Source: Euleptes europaea
Taxonomy: Eukaryota; Chordata; Lepidosauria; Squamata; Sphaerodactylidae
Length of the DNA: 64,000 nucleotides
Direction: 5' to 3'
NCBI RefSeq assembly: GCF_029931775.1
Contig: NC_079318.1
Span: forward strand, 79,147,614-79,211,613
Positions 58,601 through 64,000 of the stretch are shown here, piece by piece; within the stretch, counting starts at the first letter, position 1, and every line of letters begins with the position of its first letter. Under the pieces are notes generated by a model. It worked only from the letters and a program-made list of their open reading frames with translations. It was not told the DNA's origin and did not search any database. Made by a program: the position numbers and the translations under genes.

Positions 58601-61103
58601 CTTATCTTACCAAGGTTTATCTTAACCAAGATTTGAATTGGTGGGTACATAAGGGAAGCCTTGCTGTATTTTAAGCTGTTCTGTCAAGGTGCTTCTTTGG
58701 GAAGGGAACACGGCACAGCAGTCCAGCACCTGTTTTACATGTGGAAGAACCCAGGTTTGCTTTGCAGCATCTCCAGTTATCAGATCTCAGAGGATATTGC
58801 TCATATAAAACCAGTCTGGACACAGAAAACCAACAAGCCAGATACACTAACCCTCTCCCCCATTGTTCGTTTACTAGAAGCAGGGATTTTCATTGTTGTT
58901 CAAGTGGGGAAACATGTTCTTATACACCTTTAGTCTGAATTGGTATAGTCTTGAACTCAGCCTTTCTCAAACTGCCCCCTAATTCTGTGACATGTAGATT
59001 GGCTCTTCCATAGCTGCCTCTCTAGTTTCCAAGATTTCAGATTGCATTTCCCACACGGTATTTCTGCAGCCATGGGGGAGCGGGGCGCTAGTAACTTGTT
59101 TTTTTTAAGTAGCTAAAATCAAGATTCTCTGTAGACTGAACTCTCCACCCTGTTCCACATCAAATCATAATGTACACCCAACAGCTCCTTGTATTGGACT
59201 CAGAAGCTGAGCCAATTATTAAAGCTGCAGAGGCACTGGATTTACACACTCTTCATTTACTCCCAGCTAAGAGACACGCCACTGCAGTGACTTGCCTCTC
59301 TGCCTTTCCCAACTCAACTTCCTCCAACTAGTACATTTTTATCCTGCCCTTTTCCCAAGAAGCTCAGGGAAGCACACACAATTCCTCTCTTATCACAACC
59401 ACCCTGCAAAGTAGGTTAGGCCAAGAGAAAGTGACCCGCCACAGGTCACCCAGCAAGTTTCGTGGCAAATTTAAACTGGCTCTCTCAGGTACCAGCCTGA
59501 GGCTCTAACCACTATGTGGTGACTAACTGAAAATGCTGACTCATCAGCAGACAGAAGCAAAACATACACATCTGGAGTGTGTGAACCAAGTGTTGGAGCA
59601 GACGTGCCTGCCCACCAAACAGCAGGTTTTGATATGTGACACATCAAATAATAGGCGATATTAGAATGTATTTGTTTCTGATATCATAGTTTTTTTCCCA
59701 AATGCACTGAGGAGATACACATTTGTTACACAGAATATCTGAAATGTAGTACATATTAAAAACTGCAGTCTAATCTGAAGTAACAACTAGAATCTCAGAG
59801 AGATATACCAGTGAGTATTGACAGCCACCTATAATAGTCACTTGCCTCCACTTTGGGACATTACAGAAGTCACCTGGGATCATCAGCATGTACATGTAAA
59901 TGTTAACAGCTACATGTAAATGTTAACAGCTACATGTAAATGTTAACAGCTACATATCAGTGACAGACACACACATTTCCTGCAAATAAATTGTTTCTCA
60001 GCACTTTCCTGAAATCCACTTTCCTGTTTCAATCTGGCAACAGGTACAGGGCAAATGAAAGGAAGGAATTCCTCACACTTGTTCCTACAAAGTTGTTCAA
60101 TGGCTTTGGGTTGCCCCCTTGTATATATGAATATTACAGTACAGAAAAATGTTTGAGAGAGTCTGTGTGCTAATGAGATTTTAAAATTAAAACTCCATAA
60201 TTAAAAACATGTAACACGCACACTGCAAGATGTAACAACAACATGAGCACATATACGGCAGTTGAAAGAACAATAATGCTGATTCATGATAGATTATCAT
60301 ATTCTACCACCCAAAAGAAAAGAACTTCCACATTCAGAGGCAGTCAATCTGCACCAGATACTAGGACAAACAGCAGGGAATAGCGATCTCCCACACTTCA
60401 TGCAAGCCTCCCTGTCAATCATACGAATGGCCAATCTTGAAAAGTGCAATAAGAGAGGGACCTTTTGCGTTAATCTTACATTTAATGGCCAACTCTCCCT
60501 CCCCCAAGACAACAAACAGCACTGAACTCTAGCTGGTAGCCAGATCCTATGATCCTTCCTTCTCTCCTCTAAGCAAGTCAGAAGCATCCACAGTGGTGAG
60601 AGAGAAGCACTCTACCCATGCTCCAGAACACTCTCTTCTTTATTATTATTTCCACAGCTAGTGCAGGTATCAAAAGCAGTTGCTGCAGGTGCACTACAGC
60701 GTACACCAAACTTCAAGGAGGGGGAAAGGCGCGCAGCTGAGATGGGGAAGTCTACAATTGCAAGGGCATTTTCCAAGGCGAATTCCGAAGAAACAAACTT
60801 TTCAAGGTGGGGTTAACCGAAAGAGGGGGGTGGGGGTCGAGAGCCCCCACCTATGGTCACTTCCTCCCAACTCGGATCTACAACTCAGTCCGGCCTCTGC
60901 CCACAGCAACGCCCCCAAACACCTCACTACCACGCCCAGCTACCATCGCTGACCCCCCTCAACCCCACAGAACTTCAAAAGCAGGTTTCAACAACTTCGG
61001 GGAAAGAAGCCCAAGCGGGACCCGGCAAGGAGGAAGAAAGGCGAGCTGTCACGGATCGCCGGAGGGGAGGGGAGGGGAGGGGAGGCCGCCGCTCACCTTC
61101 CAT
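31641..61103 (-). CDS. RELA: Transcription factor p65 (RELA, NF-kB subunit), 11 coding exons, complete
   Basis: Coding exons on the minus strand: 61103-61097, 49939-49898, 42985-42834, 38976-38828, 37769-37678, 37325-37191, 36423-36319, 35199-34987, 33179-33099, 32816-32742 and 32242-31641. Phases chain to 550 codons (human 551); all introns are GT-AG. RELA dimerises with p50 or other Rel proteins, is held by IkB in the cytoplasm, and activates kB-site genes in the nucleus. The Rel homology domain runs from about residue 27 to 300: DNA-contact loop [12 protein letters not shown] with the redox cysteine at 43, then [62 protein letters not shown] and the PKA-type site RRPS (Ser282, human Ser276). 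The nuclear signal KRKR is at 307-310. The C-terminal transactivation domain keeps FSS (human Ser536) and ends SLLNQLN. The exon 2 product ([13 protein letters not shown]) is poorly conserved but fits in phase. Introns 1 and 2 are long (11 and 7 kb) and packed with repeats. Confidence 0.97.
32436..32688 (-). mobile_element. Squam1-type SINE in RELA intron 10
   Basis: GAAGAAGAAGAGTTGGTTTT to ACCACTACACCACTCTGGC. It occupies half of the 499-base intron 10 and ends 54 bases from exon 10. Confidence 0.92.
33381..33795. mobile_element. MITE with 15+ bp inverted ends (TACCGTATTTTTCCG)
   Basis: 415 bp, beginning TACCGTATTTTTCCGTGTAT and ending GACGGAAAAATACGGTA; the target appears to be TA, suggesting a Tc1/mariner-like origin. 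An internal hairpin (CTTTCCCGCTCGCTCTCTTT against AAAGAGAGCGAGTGGGGAAAG) spans about 33490-33560. In RELA intron 8. Confidence 0.85.
34283..34926 (-). mobile_element. CR1 LINE 3' end interrupted by a Sauria-type SINE
   Basis: The CR1 part starts GAATCATAGAGTTGGGTC (complement of the CR1 3' terminus) and continues CAAGTCCAACCCCCTGCTC; it resumes after the SINE with ATCTGCTGCCAACAGGAAC. The SINE (about 34526-34822, plus strand) runs from GAGCCCCGTGGCGCAGAG to GGGGACTACCTTTAC, with the duplicated target CTATCATTTGCT / CTATCATCTGCT. Confidence 0.88.
35243..35534 (-). mobile_element. Squam1-type SINE in RELA intron 7
   Basis: AAGAAGAGGAGTTGGTTTTT to CACTACACCATGTTGGC. It lies 43 bases from the 3' splice site of exon 8 (35199). 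A perfect 21-bp inverted repeat overlaps its end (35527-35572). Confidence 0.9.
35535..36030. other. Unassigned part of RELA intron 7
   Basis: About 500 bases of unique-looking sequence after the hairpin; no exon, SINE or MITE recognised. Confidence 0.35.
36036..36276 (-). mobile_element. Squam1-type SINE in RELA intron 7, diverged
   Basis: AAGGAGTTGGTTTTTATACC to CACTGCACCACGCTGGCTC, lacking one internal duplicate block; 43 bases downstream of the exon 7 donor. Confidence 0.85.
36870..37052 (+). mobile_element. tRNA-derived SINE, family B
   Basis: GGCAGAGCATCTGCATGGCA, CCCAGGTTCAATCCCTGGC and GACCTCTGCCTGAGACCCTG; 3' end GGTCTGATTCATGAACACGT is shortened. In RELA intron 6. Confidence 0.85.
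38387..38775. mobile_element. Family B SINE (minus) split by a CR1 fragment (plus)
   Basis: The SINE's 3' end (GGAAGTTGCCTTATACTGAG) is cut at about 38406. A CR1 3' piece (AAGGCTTTAAGAGGGGAGTG to TTTTCTTATGTTCTTATG) occupies 38407-38589, and the SINE resumes with AGTCAGACCTCCGGTCAATC to about 38775. This dates the CR1 insertion after the SINE. In RELA intron 4. Confidence 0.8.
39122..39400. repeat. Duplicated copy of the RELA exon 4 splice-acceptor region, carrying a family B SINE
   Basis: 39125-39160 repeats AATTATGGATCTAC.AACAGAG of the exon 4 start (38967-38990), and 39361-39398 repeats AAAGACAGAAACC..AGT.TACAT of 38996-39030. Between them a minus-strand family B SINE (about 39162-39357, GAACACATGAAGCTGCC to CTATCACTGAGCCACGG) has landed. 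Confidence 0.75.
39673..39980 (-). mobile_element. Squam1-type SINE, full length
   Basis: GAAGAAGAGTTGGTTTTTAT to CACTACACCATGCTGGG. In RELA intron 3. Confidence 0.92.
40465..40899. mobile_element. hAT-type MITE, 435 bp, exact 8-bp target duplication
   Basis: Ends CAGTGGTTCCCAAA and TTTGGGAACCACTG; flanked by GTTTAGAT at 40457-40464 and 40900-40907. A second copy enters the window end at 63775. Confidence 0.95.
41300..41897. other. Unassigned part of RELA intron 3
   Basis: AT-leaning sequence with no recognised exon, SINE, LINE or MITE. Confidence 0.35.
41898..42708 (+). mobile_element. L2-type LINE 3' region, decayed
   Basis: GACTACTGTAATGTCCTGTT (L-D-Y-C-N-V motif), then CATCTCTACTGGCTGCCTGCC and the 3' tail ending AAATAAATAAATAATAAAC. 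A short MITE-like palindrome (CACCCTTCTAAGC / TTAGAAGGGTG, 42163-42235) interrupts it. 5' truncated. It ends 126 bases from RELA exon 3. Confidence 0.8.
43110..43290 (-). mobile_element. Old tRNA-derived SINE fragment in RELA intron 2
   Basis: CCCATTTTATCCTCACAACAACC, CCTGTAAGGTAGGTTTAGAA, CTGGATCTCCAGAGTGCTAC: same old family as 25-187. Confidence 0.7.
43291..45269. other. Largely unassigned part of RELA intron 2
   Basis: Contains a LINE-tail-like scrap (43440-43610, ending GAAAAATAAATAAATAAAGC) and otherwise unique sequence. No coding exon was found. Confidence 0.35.
45690..45934 (+). mobile_element. Squam1-type SINE inserted in the Penelope fossil
   Basis: TGCCGTAGTGGTTAAGAGCG to AAAACCAACTCTTCTTTC; lacks one internal duplicate block. 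Confidence 0.88.
46308..46513 (-). mobile_element. Family B SINE inserted in the Penelope fossil
   Basis: GAACACATGAAGCTGCCTTC to GCTCTACCACTGAGCCAGAG, little diverged from the copies at 39162 and 52264, so relatively young. Confidence 0.9.
47205..48572 (+). mobile_element. L2-type LINE, 3' half of the reverse-transcriptase ORF plus 3' end, with Sauria-type SINE inside
   Basis: Encoded fragments [32 protein letters not shown] and the [12 protein letters not shown] (normally YADD) region identify an L2-clade reverse transcriptase; the catalytic YADD aspartates are replaced. The 3' end is CTGATTGGGCAGAAAGGCAG then ATATAAATTTTTT. A Sauria-type SINE (about 48178-48475, minus) splits the tail. 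Frame shifts and 5' truncation make it dead. Confidence 0.85.
48573..49283. other. Unassigned part of RELA intron 2
   Basis: AT-rich to mixed sequence, no exon or known repeat recognised. Confidence 0.35.
49284..49418. repeat. Unnamed ~130-bp repeat, copy 1
   Basis: Shares CTAGGTGAAGTCAAAGTGGC, ACACACTCTAGTGCCATTTT and TACTGATGGCAACACAAAC with 51559-51687 in the same orientation. RELA exon 2 lies between the two copies. Confidence 0.75.
49725..49832 (-). mobile_element. Family B SINE fragment adjoining RELA exon 2
   Basis: CTACTGGTCTGTCAAGGTCA and GGCAGAGGTCCTTCACATCA; truncated, ending about 65 bases from the exon 2 donor (49898). Confidence 0.7.
50165..51558. other. Part of RELA intron 1 with only weak repeat signals
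   Basis: Old SINE scrap at 50205-50290, a diffuse palindromic repeat at about 50700-50890 (ACCATGGTTTAG-type motifs), an AT-rich LINE-like tail at 50940-51080, and unassigned sequence at 51083-51558. No exon recognised. Confidence 0.35.
51559..51687. repeat. Unnamed ~130-bp repeat, copy 2
   Basis: Same blocks as 49284-49418 with scattered differences and a short deletion, followed directly by an old SINE piece (51685-51810). Confidence 0.75.
51869..52116 (+). mobile_element. Old Squam1-related SINE, plus orientation, with AAAAT tail
   Basis: AGCCAGTGTGGTATAGTGGT, CCAGGTTCAAATCTTCATGC, GGGCTGTTGTGAGGATAAAA, then an AAAATAAAATAAAATA tail. Confidence 0.85.
52264..52476 (-). mobile_element. Family B SINE, young copy
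   Basis: GAACACACATGAAGCTGCC to GTTCTACCACTGAGCCACAG, nearly identical in structure to the copies at 39162 and 46308. Confidence 0.9.
53393..53590. mobile_element. Old copy of the TAGGGTTGCCA hAT MITE
   Basis: GTTGCCAGCTTCCAGGTGGG, GATCTCCAGGCTACAGATAA, AGTTCCCCTGGAGAAAATGG and ATTGGTAACTCTA parallel the 9244-9452 element; much more diverged. Confidence 0.75.
53601..54694 (+). mobile_element. hAT transposon remnant retaining a BED zinc-finger exon
   Basis: 1,094 bp with inverted ends CAGGGTGGATAAAAATCA and TGAAATCAAATCCACCCTG and exact 8-bp duplications GGTAGAAC (53593-53600 and 54695-54702). Inside, 54293-54463 encodes [16 protein letters not shown] and [18 protein letters not shown], the N-terminal BED-type zinc finger of a hAT transposase. 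The catalytic RNase-H-like and dimerisation parts are missing, so it is an internal-deletion derivative. Plus strand, within RELA intron 1, antisense to RELA. Confidence 0.92.
54893..55020 (-). mobile_element. Family B SINE fragment, diverged
   Basis: ATTGGTCCATCAAAACCAGT and GACTGGAGACGCCTGAACCT keep the family order. Confidence 0.6.
55100..56055. other. Unassigned part of RELA intron 1
   Basis: No repeat recognised with confidence except an L2-tail-like stretch near 55730-55900. The minus-strand open frame around 55086-55340 was examined as a possible RELA exon and rejected. Confidence 0.35.
56056..56272 (+). mobile_element. Family B SINE, full length
   Basis: GGATATGGCTCAGTGATAGA, CCCAGGTTCAATTCCCAGC, GATTCAGTATAAGGCAGCTT; ends with ATATGTTCATATG. 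Confidence 0.92.
56925..57030. repeat. Dispersed repeat fragment (GTCCAGTAGCACC family)
   Basis: GGGTAGCCATGTTGGTCAGT, AGTAGAAGAGCAAGATTTGA, GTCCAGTAGCACCTCTCAGG; minus-oriented end of the 26.1 kb family. Confidence 0.6.
57335..57489. mobile_element. Foldback MITE, 155 bp
   Basis: CAGGGCACTTTCACACAGCC and its near-complement GGGCTGTATGAAAGTGCCCTG form ~40-bp inverted ends around a short centre. No clear target duplication was found. Confidence 0.8.
58367..58566 (-). mobile_element. CR1-type LINE 3' end
   Basis: AAGAACATAAGAAAAGCAATG, ATCAAGTCCAGCAGTCTGTT, GATCCTGGAGAGAATAGGTA; truncated at the 5' side. Confidence 0.88.
58567..60960. other. RELA intron 1, first part, mostly unique
   Basis: An old SINE piece lies at about 59330-59515 (CATTTTTATCCTGCCC, GTAGGTTAGGCCAAGAG) and a 20-bp tandem repeat at about 59893-59955 (ACATGTAAATGTTAACAGCT, three units). 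No exon recognised. Confidence 0.4.
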
Positions 61104-61450
61104 GGTCGGAGAGGAGAAGGAGGCCGGGGCCAAACGGTCCCCCATGACAGGAAGGAGGAAGTTCCGAAAGGGGAGGGGGAGTCGGTGCGAGGATCGGGGC
61201 CCAGCCGGGGAACCCCTCCCCCTTCCGGCAACAGGAACGGCCGACCAGAGACGCGCCCGTCCCGCGGCAAAACTCTCGGTGCGCGCTGCGGCGCCCCACC
61301 CCGCCCCACGTGACCAGGACTCTCCCCCCGCCCCTTCTGAGGACGCGCGGTCTTCCTGGAGCATTCCGCCTCTCTTGTCTCCGCCCCTTATGCAAATCCG
61401 CCCCGCCCCCCGGTTCGGGAAACGGCCGAAAACGTCACGGGAAGAACCCG
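60970..61450 (-). promoter_or_regulatory. RELA: RELA CpG island promoter, E-box and G4-forming run
   Basis: A GC- and CpG-rich island surrounds the 7-base coding part of exon 1 (ATGGAAG then GTGAGC). Upstream of the start is an E-box, CCACGTGACC, around 61306-61315. Immediately inside intron 1 the plus strand carries four GGGGA units (61064-61083), a classic G-quadruplex pattern on the template strand of RELA. Several GC-box-like C-rich runs are also present. The transcription start itself was not located. Confidence 0.6.
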
Positions 61451-61479
61451 AGGGCCGTACGTGCGAGTGCTTCATTGTA

Positions 61480-63000
61480 GAACCCACCCATCTAAGCTGC
61501 CCCCGGGGCTTCAGTATGGAAGTTGTCGTTTGCTTCGTGTATACTCCGGCTTTCTCCCCGGAGGGGGACCCGTTCTCGTTTTCCTCTCCTCCGATTTGTC
61601 CTCACAACAGCCCTGTGAGGTAGGCTGGGCCGAGAGCGTGTGGCTGGCCCAGTCGCCGGGCGATTTTCCTTAACAGAGCGGGCATTCCAAAGTGGAGAAA
61701 AAGAAACCTTAACTTCCCAATCTGTGTCTGGAACTGCTGCTAATAAATAGATTTTTTTTTAAAAAAATATTACTCATAAAAATTCCCTGCATGTTTTGCC
61801 CAAGAGGTTTCTTCAGGAAAATCTGTTTGTCTTCCAGTGATTTTTCAAAGAAGAGTATATGGTCAGTAGCCCCTTTCCCCCCACCCCCAGTCTGTGTCTG
61901 GTACTGCTACTAATAAATAAAGGAAATAGTATATCAATATCTAAAATACCACTGGTATAGCATTGTACAGTATGCCCTGATCTGGATATCCCCAGGCTAG
62001 CCTGATCTCATCAGATCTCAGAAGTTAAGTAGGGTCAGCCCCGGTTAGTATTTGGATTCAAAGGGTGTCTAAAGGACTGCACTGAGCTACTGAAGTACCT
62101 GGCCCAGTTGGAGTCACCTCTGCCTTTAGCATCTCCCAGGGAGACTGCGTTATTTCAGCTTCACACTGCAAGCTACAGCAATACTGAGATTCCTTCCATG
62201 GTTGTCGTGAAGATTACTTATACATATGACGCCCTTTGGACACCCCAAATAAGGCACTGTATTGAGTATTTTGATTTACATTTATTTATATATGTTATTT
62301 ATAGTCTGCCTTTCCCATTGAGACTCAAGGCAGATTACACAATGCAAGTCAATGCAATCAGTAGAATGAGATGCCTAATTTAATGGGGGGCTTTAAGAAA
62401 TTAATTACAAACATTTTCTATATCTATTTATGTTACTAATGTAACTTTACTTGGCATTAATATAGATGGTGTTTTTTTATTTTATATCCTTTGTTTACAT
62501 CCCAACTTTCTCCCCTAGTTCCCCTTTCTTCTATTGAATGCTCATATCAACCCTGTGAGGTAGGTTAGGGGAGCTAAGAATGCGTGATTGGCCCAAGATC
62601 ACCAGGCAGGCTTTCACAGCAGAGTGGGAATGCAAACCGGGATTCCAAGACCATAGCCGGGTACTCTAACCAGTATAGCACGCTGGCTGTCTTTAGCATG
62701 TTCAGACAAAATAATGAAGGTGAGAGTCTGTGCATGTGATGTACAGAGCATAAGTTATTAACTATGTTCTGATAGTCTCCTCACACACATGGGAGTTGGA
62801 AGTTATGTTCAGAAAATCAGGCCTAAACTCTACCTGAGATTTGCTTTGTTACCTTCCTTCTGCGGTGTCTTTGGCAGCTAAAACCTCAGTAGGTGAAGGA
62901 GAGCGGATCTATATTTTAATGTATTAGTAACCAATCACAAACAGAGAACGCATGTTAAGAAAACAACAAAAAGGGCCAACATCCGGGTTATTTGAGTTGG
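61480..63000. other. RELA-KAT5 head-to-head intergenic stretch
   Basis: Between the two CpG islands lie fragments of old SINEs (61590-61680 and 62480-62690, the second showing the CCCTGTGAGGTAGGTTAGG signature), a truncated 5S-derived SINE (61994-62063), T/A-rich runs, and unique sequence. No coding exon was found on either strand. Confidence 0.4.
61994..62063 (+). mobile_element. 5S-derived SINE, head only
   Basis: TAGCCTGATCTCATCAGATC, AGAAGTTAAGTAGGGTCAGC, GGTTAGTATTTGGATTC, then sequence unrelated to the usual body. Confidence 0.75.
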
Positions 63001-63224
63001 GAGGGTCACGTGACAGTATGAGCGCCGCCGCCGTGTGACGCTCACGTTGGTTTTCCCCCGTCACGTGACAAACGTTTGGCTTCCGCCGTCGAGAGAGGAC
63101 GCTTCTTTTTTTTTTTTAAGTCTTAGTTCCCCTTAGGCTGACACCGGAAGTGGCTCTCGTTGTCTTGGAAGAGATTCATGTAGACGCCGGAAGAGAAGGC
63201 CGTGACCAACGGCGAGGGGCCAAG
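63000..63224 (+). promoter_or_regulatory. KAT5: KAT5 promoter with two palindromic GTCACGTGAC elements
   Basis: Two identical 10-bp palindromes, GTCACGTGAC, lie at 63005-63014 and 63060-63069, 55 bases apart, followed by an ETS-type CACCGGAAGT (about 63141-63150) and the 5' UTR ending in AAGATGG. The palindrome is the E-box form bound by USF and by the MiT/TFE factors (CLEAR element). Occupancy is inference from the motif. Confidence 0.6.
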
Positions 63225-63397
63225 ATGGCGGAGGTGGTGAGTGGGGAGCGACGAAAGGGTTGGGGGGGTCGGGGGCCTGTCGGAGGATGCCCTACCGCCA
63301 TCTCCACGCTTTTCTCTGTCTCCCTTGCAGGAGGAAGTAACTGAAGGCTGTCGTCTCCCTGTGCTGCGCCGTAACCAAGACAATGAGGACGAGTGGC
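63225..63397 (+). CDS. KAT5: Histone acetyltransferase KAT5 (TIP60), first two coding exons
   Basis: Coding exon 1 is 63225-63236 (MAEV, then GTGAGT). Exon 2 is 63331-63397 (acceptor TCTCCCTTGCAG, then EEVTEGCRLPVLRRNQDNED and EW, donor GTGAGT in phase 1). Together they give the first 26 residues of KAT5, matching human MAEVGEIIEGCRLPVLRRNQ and NEDEW. KAT5 is the MYST acetyltransferase of the NuA4/TIP60 complex, acting on H4, H2A and ATM in transcription and DNA repair. The residues seen are the start of the chromo-barrel domain; the catalytic domain lies beyond the window. Exon 3 was not found in the remaining 600 bases. The phase-1 junction after the tryptophan agrees with the expected W-P-L continuation. 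Confidence 0.95.
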
Positions 63398-63774
63398 GTG
63401 AGTGAGGGGTGGGGCCAAGCCCGGAGAATGGGCGGGGCCAAGCGTGGAGGGGCGGGGCTATTGTGACTCGCCGGGTTTCCTTTATATTTCGGCACTTTCA
63501 GTGACTCGTGTCGCCCCTTGCGTTATCTCAGTAGTCCTTGCAACAGTCCAATAATCTAGAACAGCATTGTCGTTTCCGTGTTACAGATGAGAAGCTAAGA
63601 TGCAGAGCGATAGGGCGAATCTAGGTTAAGGTGGCCTCATGAGTGACATGTGCAGAAGTGAAATTTGAAACGGGGAACTACTGGACCAAGCCTCATTCTC
63701 GTAGCCACTGTTCAGCCAATGGATGAGAGAACACAAGAGGTGCCCAAGTGGATAGACCAGTGGTCCATCTAGTT
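63398..63774 (+). other. KAT5: Start of KAT5 intron 2
   Basis: After the donor the intron has a GGCGGGGCC-rich stretch and then ordinary sequence, with no coding or repeat feature recognised until the MITE that begins at 63775. Confidence 0.5.
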
Positions 63775-64000
63775 CAGTGGTTCCCAAAGTGGGCAGTACC
63801 ACCCTCTGGGGGCAGTGGGATTACCTAGGGGGGCACTATGAGGCAAGAGGGCAGCAAGGGGGCGCTAGAGGTGGGCCACTTCAACTGTGTTGTTCACTAA
63901 TTTACAATAGATCAAGCTATGGCAACCATGCTGGCAAATTTGGTGGAAACTATCAGAATTTTCCCCCAGACTTTGAAGAGCTGGTGCCACTGGATCAAGG
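63775..64000. mobile_element. hAT-type MITE, second copy, cut by the window end
   Basis: CAGTGGTTCCCAAAGTGGGC onward matches the first 226 bases or so of the 40465-40899 element; it carries an extra GCTATGGCAACC segment that the other copy lacks. Confidence 0.92.

Noticed and set aside
60853-61623. 256-codon plus-strand open frame
   Set aside because: It is a frame through the GC-rich RELA promoter and 5' UTR with no family resemblance and low-complexity composition.

Overview
The window is vertebrate nuclear DNA, almost certainly from a squamate reptile (lizard or gecko type). It holds a few widely spaced, intron-split host genes in a sea of short retroposons. The taxon call rests on the repeats: tRNA-derived SINEs of the Squam1 type, SINEs with a Sauria-SINE-like layout, 5S-rRNA-derived SINEs with a Bov-B-like tail, CR1 and L2 LINE pieces, Penelope-like retroelements and hAT MITEs. 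No bacterial-style operons, CRISPR arrays or free-standing RNA genes are visible.

Five host genes were read exon by exon. From left to right they are: the last two coding exons of an ARP2-family gene (+, 846-1985), which looks like a divergent paralog of ACTR2; DRAP1/NC2-alpha (-, 7 coding exons, 21728 down to 3974, 219 aa); C11orf68/BLES03 (+, single coding exon 27467-28204, 245 aa, with a likely non-coding first exon near 25.7 kb); RELA/p65 (-, 11 coding exons, 61103 down to 31641, 550 aa); and the first two coding exons of KAT5/TIP60 (+, from 63225). All junctions given for DRAP1, RELA, KAT5 and ARP2 keep frame across GT-AG introns. CpG-rich promoter islands lie at about 21.3-22.05 kb (DRAP1), 25.6-26.0 kb (C11orf68), 61.0-61.4 kb (RELA) and 63.0-63.4 kb (KAT5).

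The layout is ARP2-like and DRAP1 tail to tail (poly(A) signals overlapping at about 3.88-3.90 kb), DRAP1 and C11orf68 head to head, C11orf68 and RELA tail to tail (poly(A) signals at 29.17 and 30.41 kb), and RELA and KAT5 head to head. Most products act in nuclear gene regulation: DRAP1 is half of the NC2 TATA-binding-protein repressor, RELA is the transactivating NF-kB subunit, and KAT5 is the catalytic subunit of the NuA4/TIP60 acetyltransferase. They share a neighbourhood, not a pathway operon.

The introns and gaps are mostly repeats. The most interesting of these are Penelope-type and related retroposed sequences whose conserved cores match the hammerhead-ribozyme layout (CUGANGA, stem II, GAAA), a composite insertion at 26.1-26.7 kb with a 15-bp target duplication and an ~81-bp internal tandem array, a fossil Penelope-like element with three younger insertions (45.3-46.9 kb), a hAT transposon remnant still encoding a BED finger (53.6-54.7 kb), several hAT MITEs with exact 8-bp target duplications, and a local duplication of the 3' splice site of RELA exon 4.
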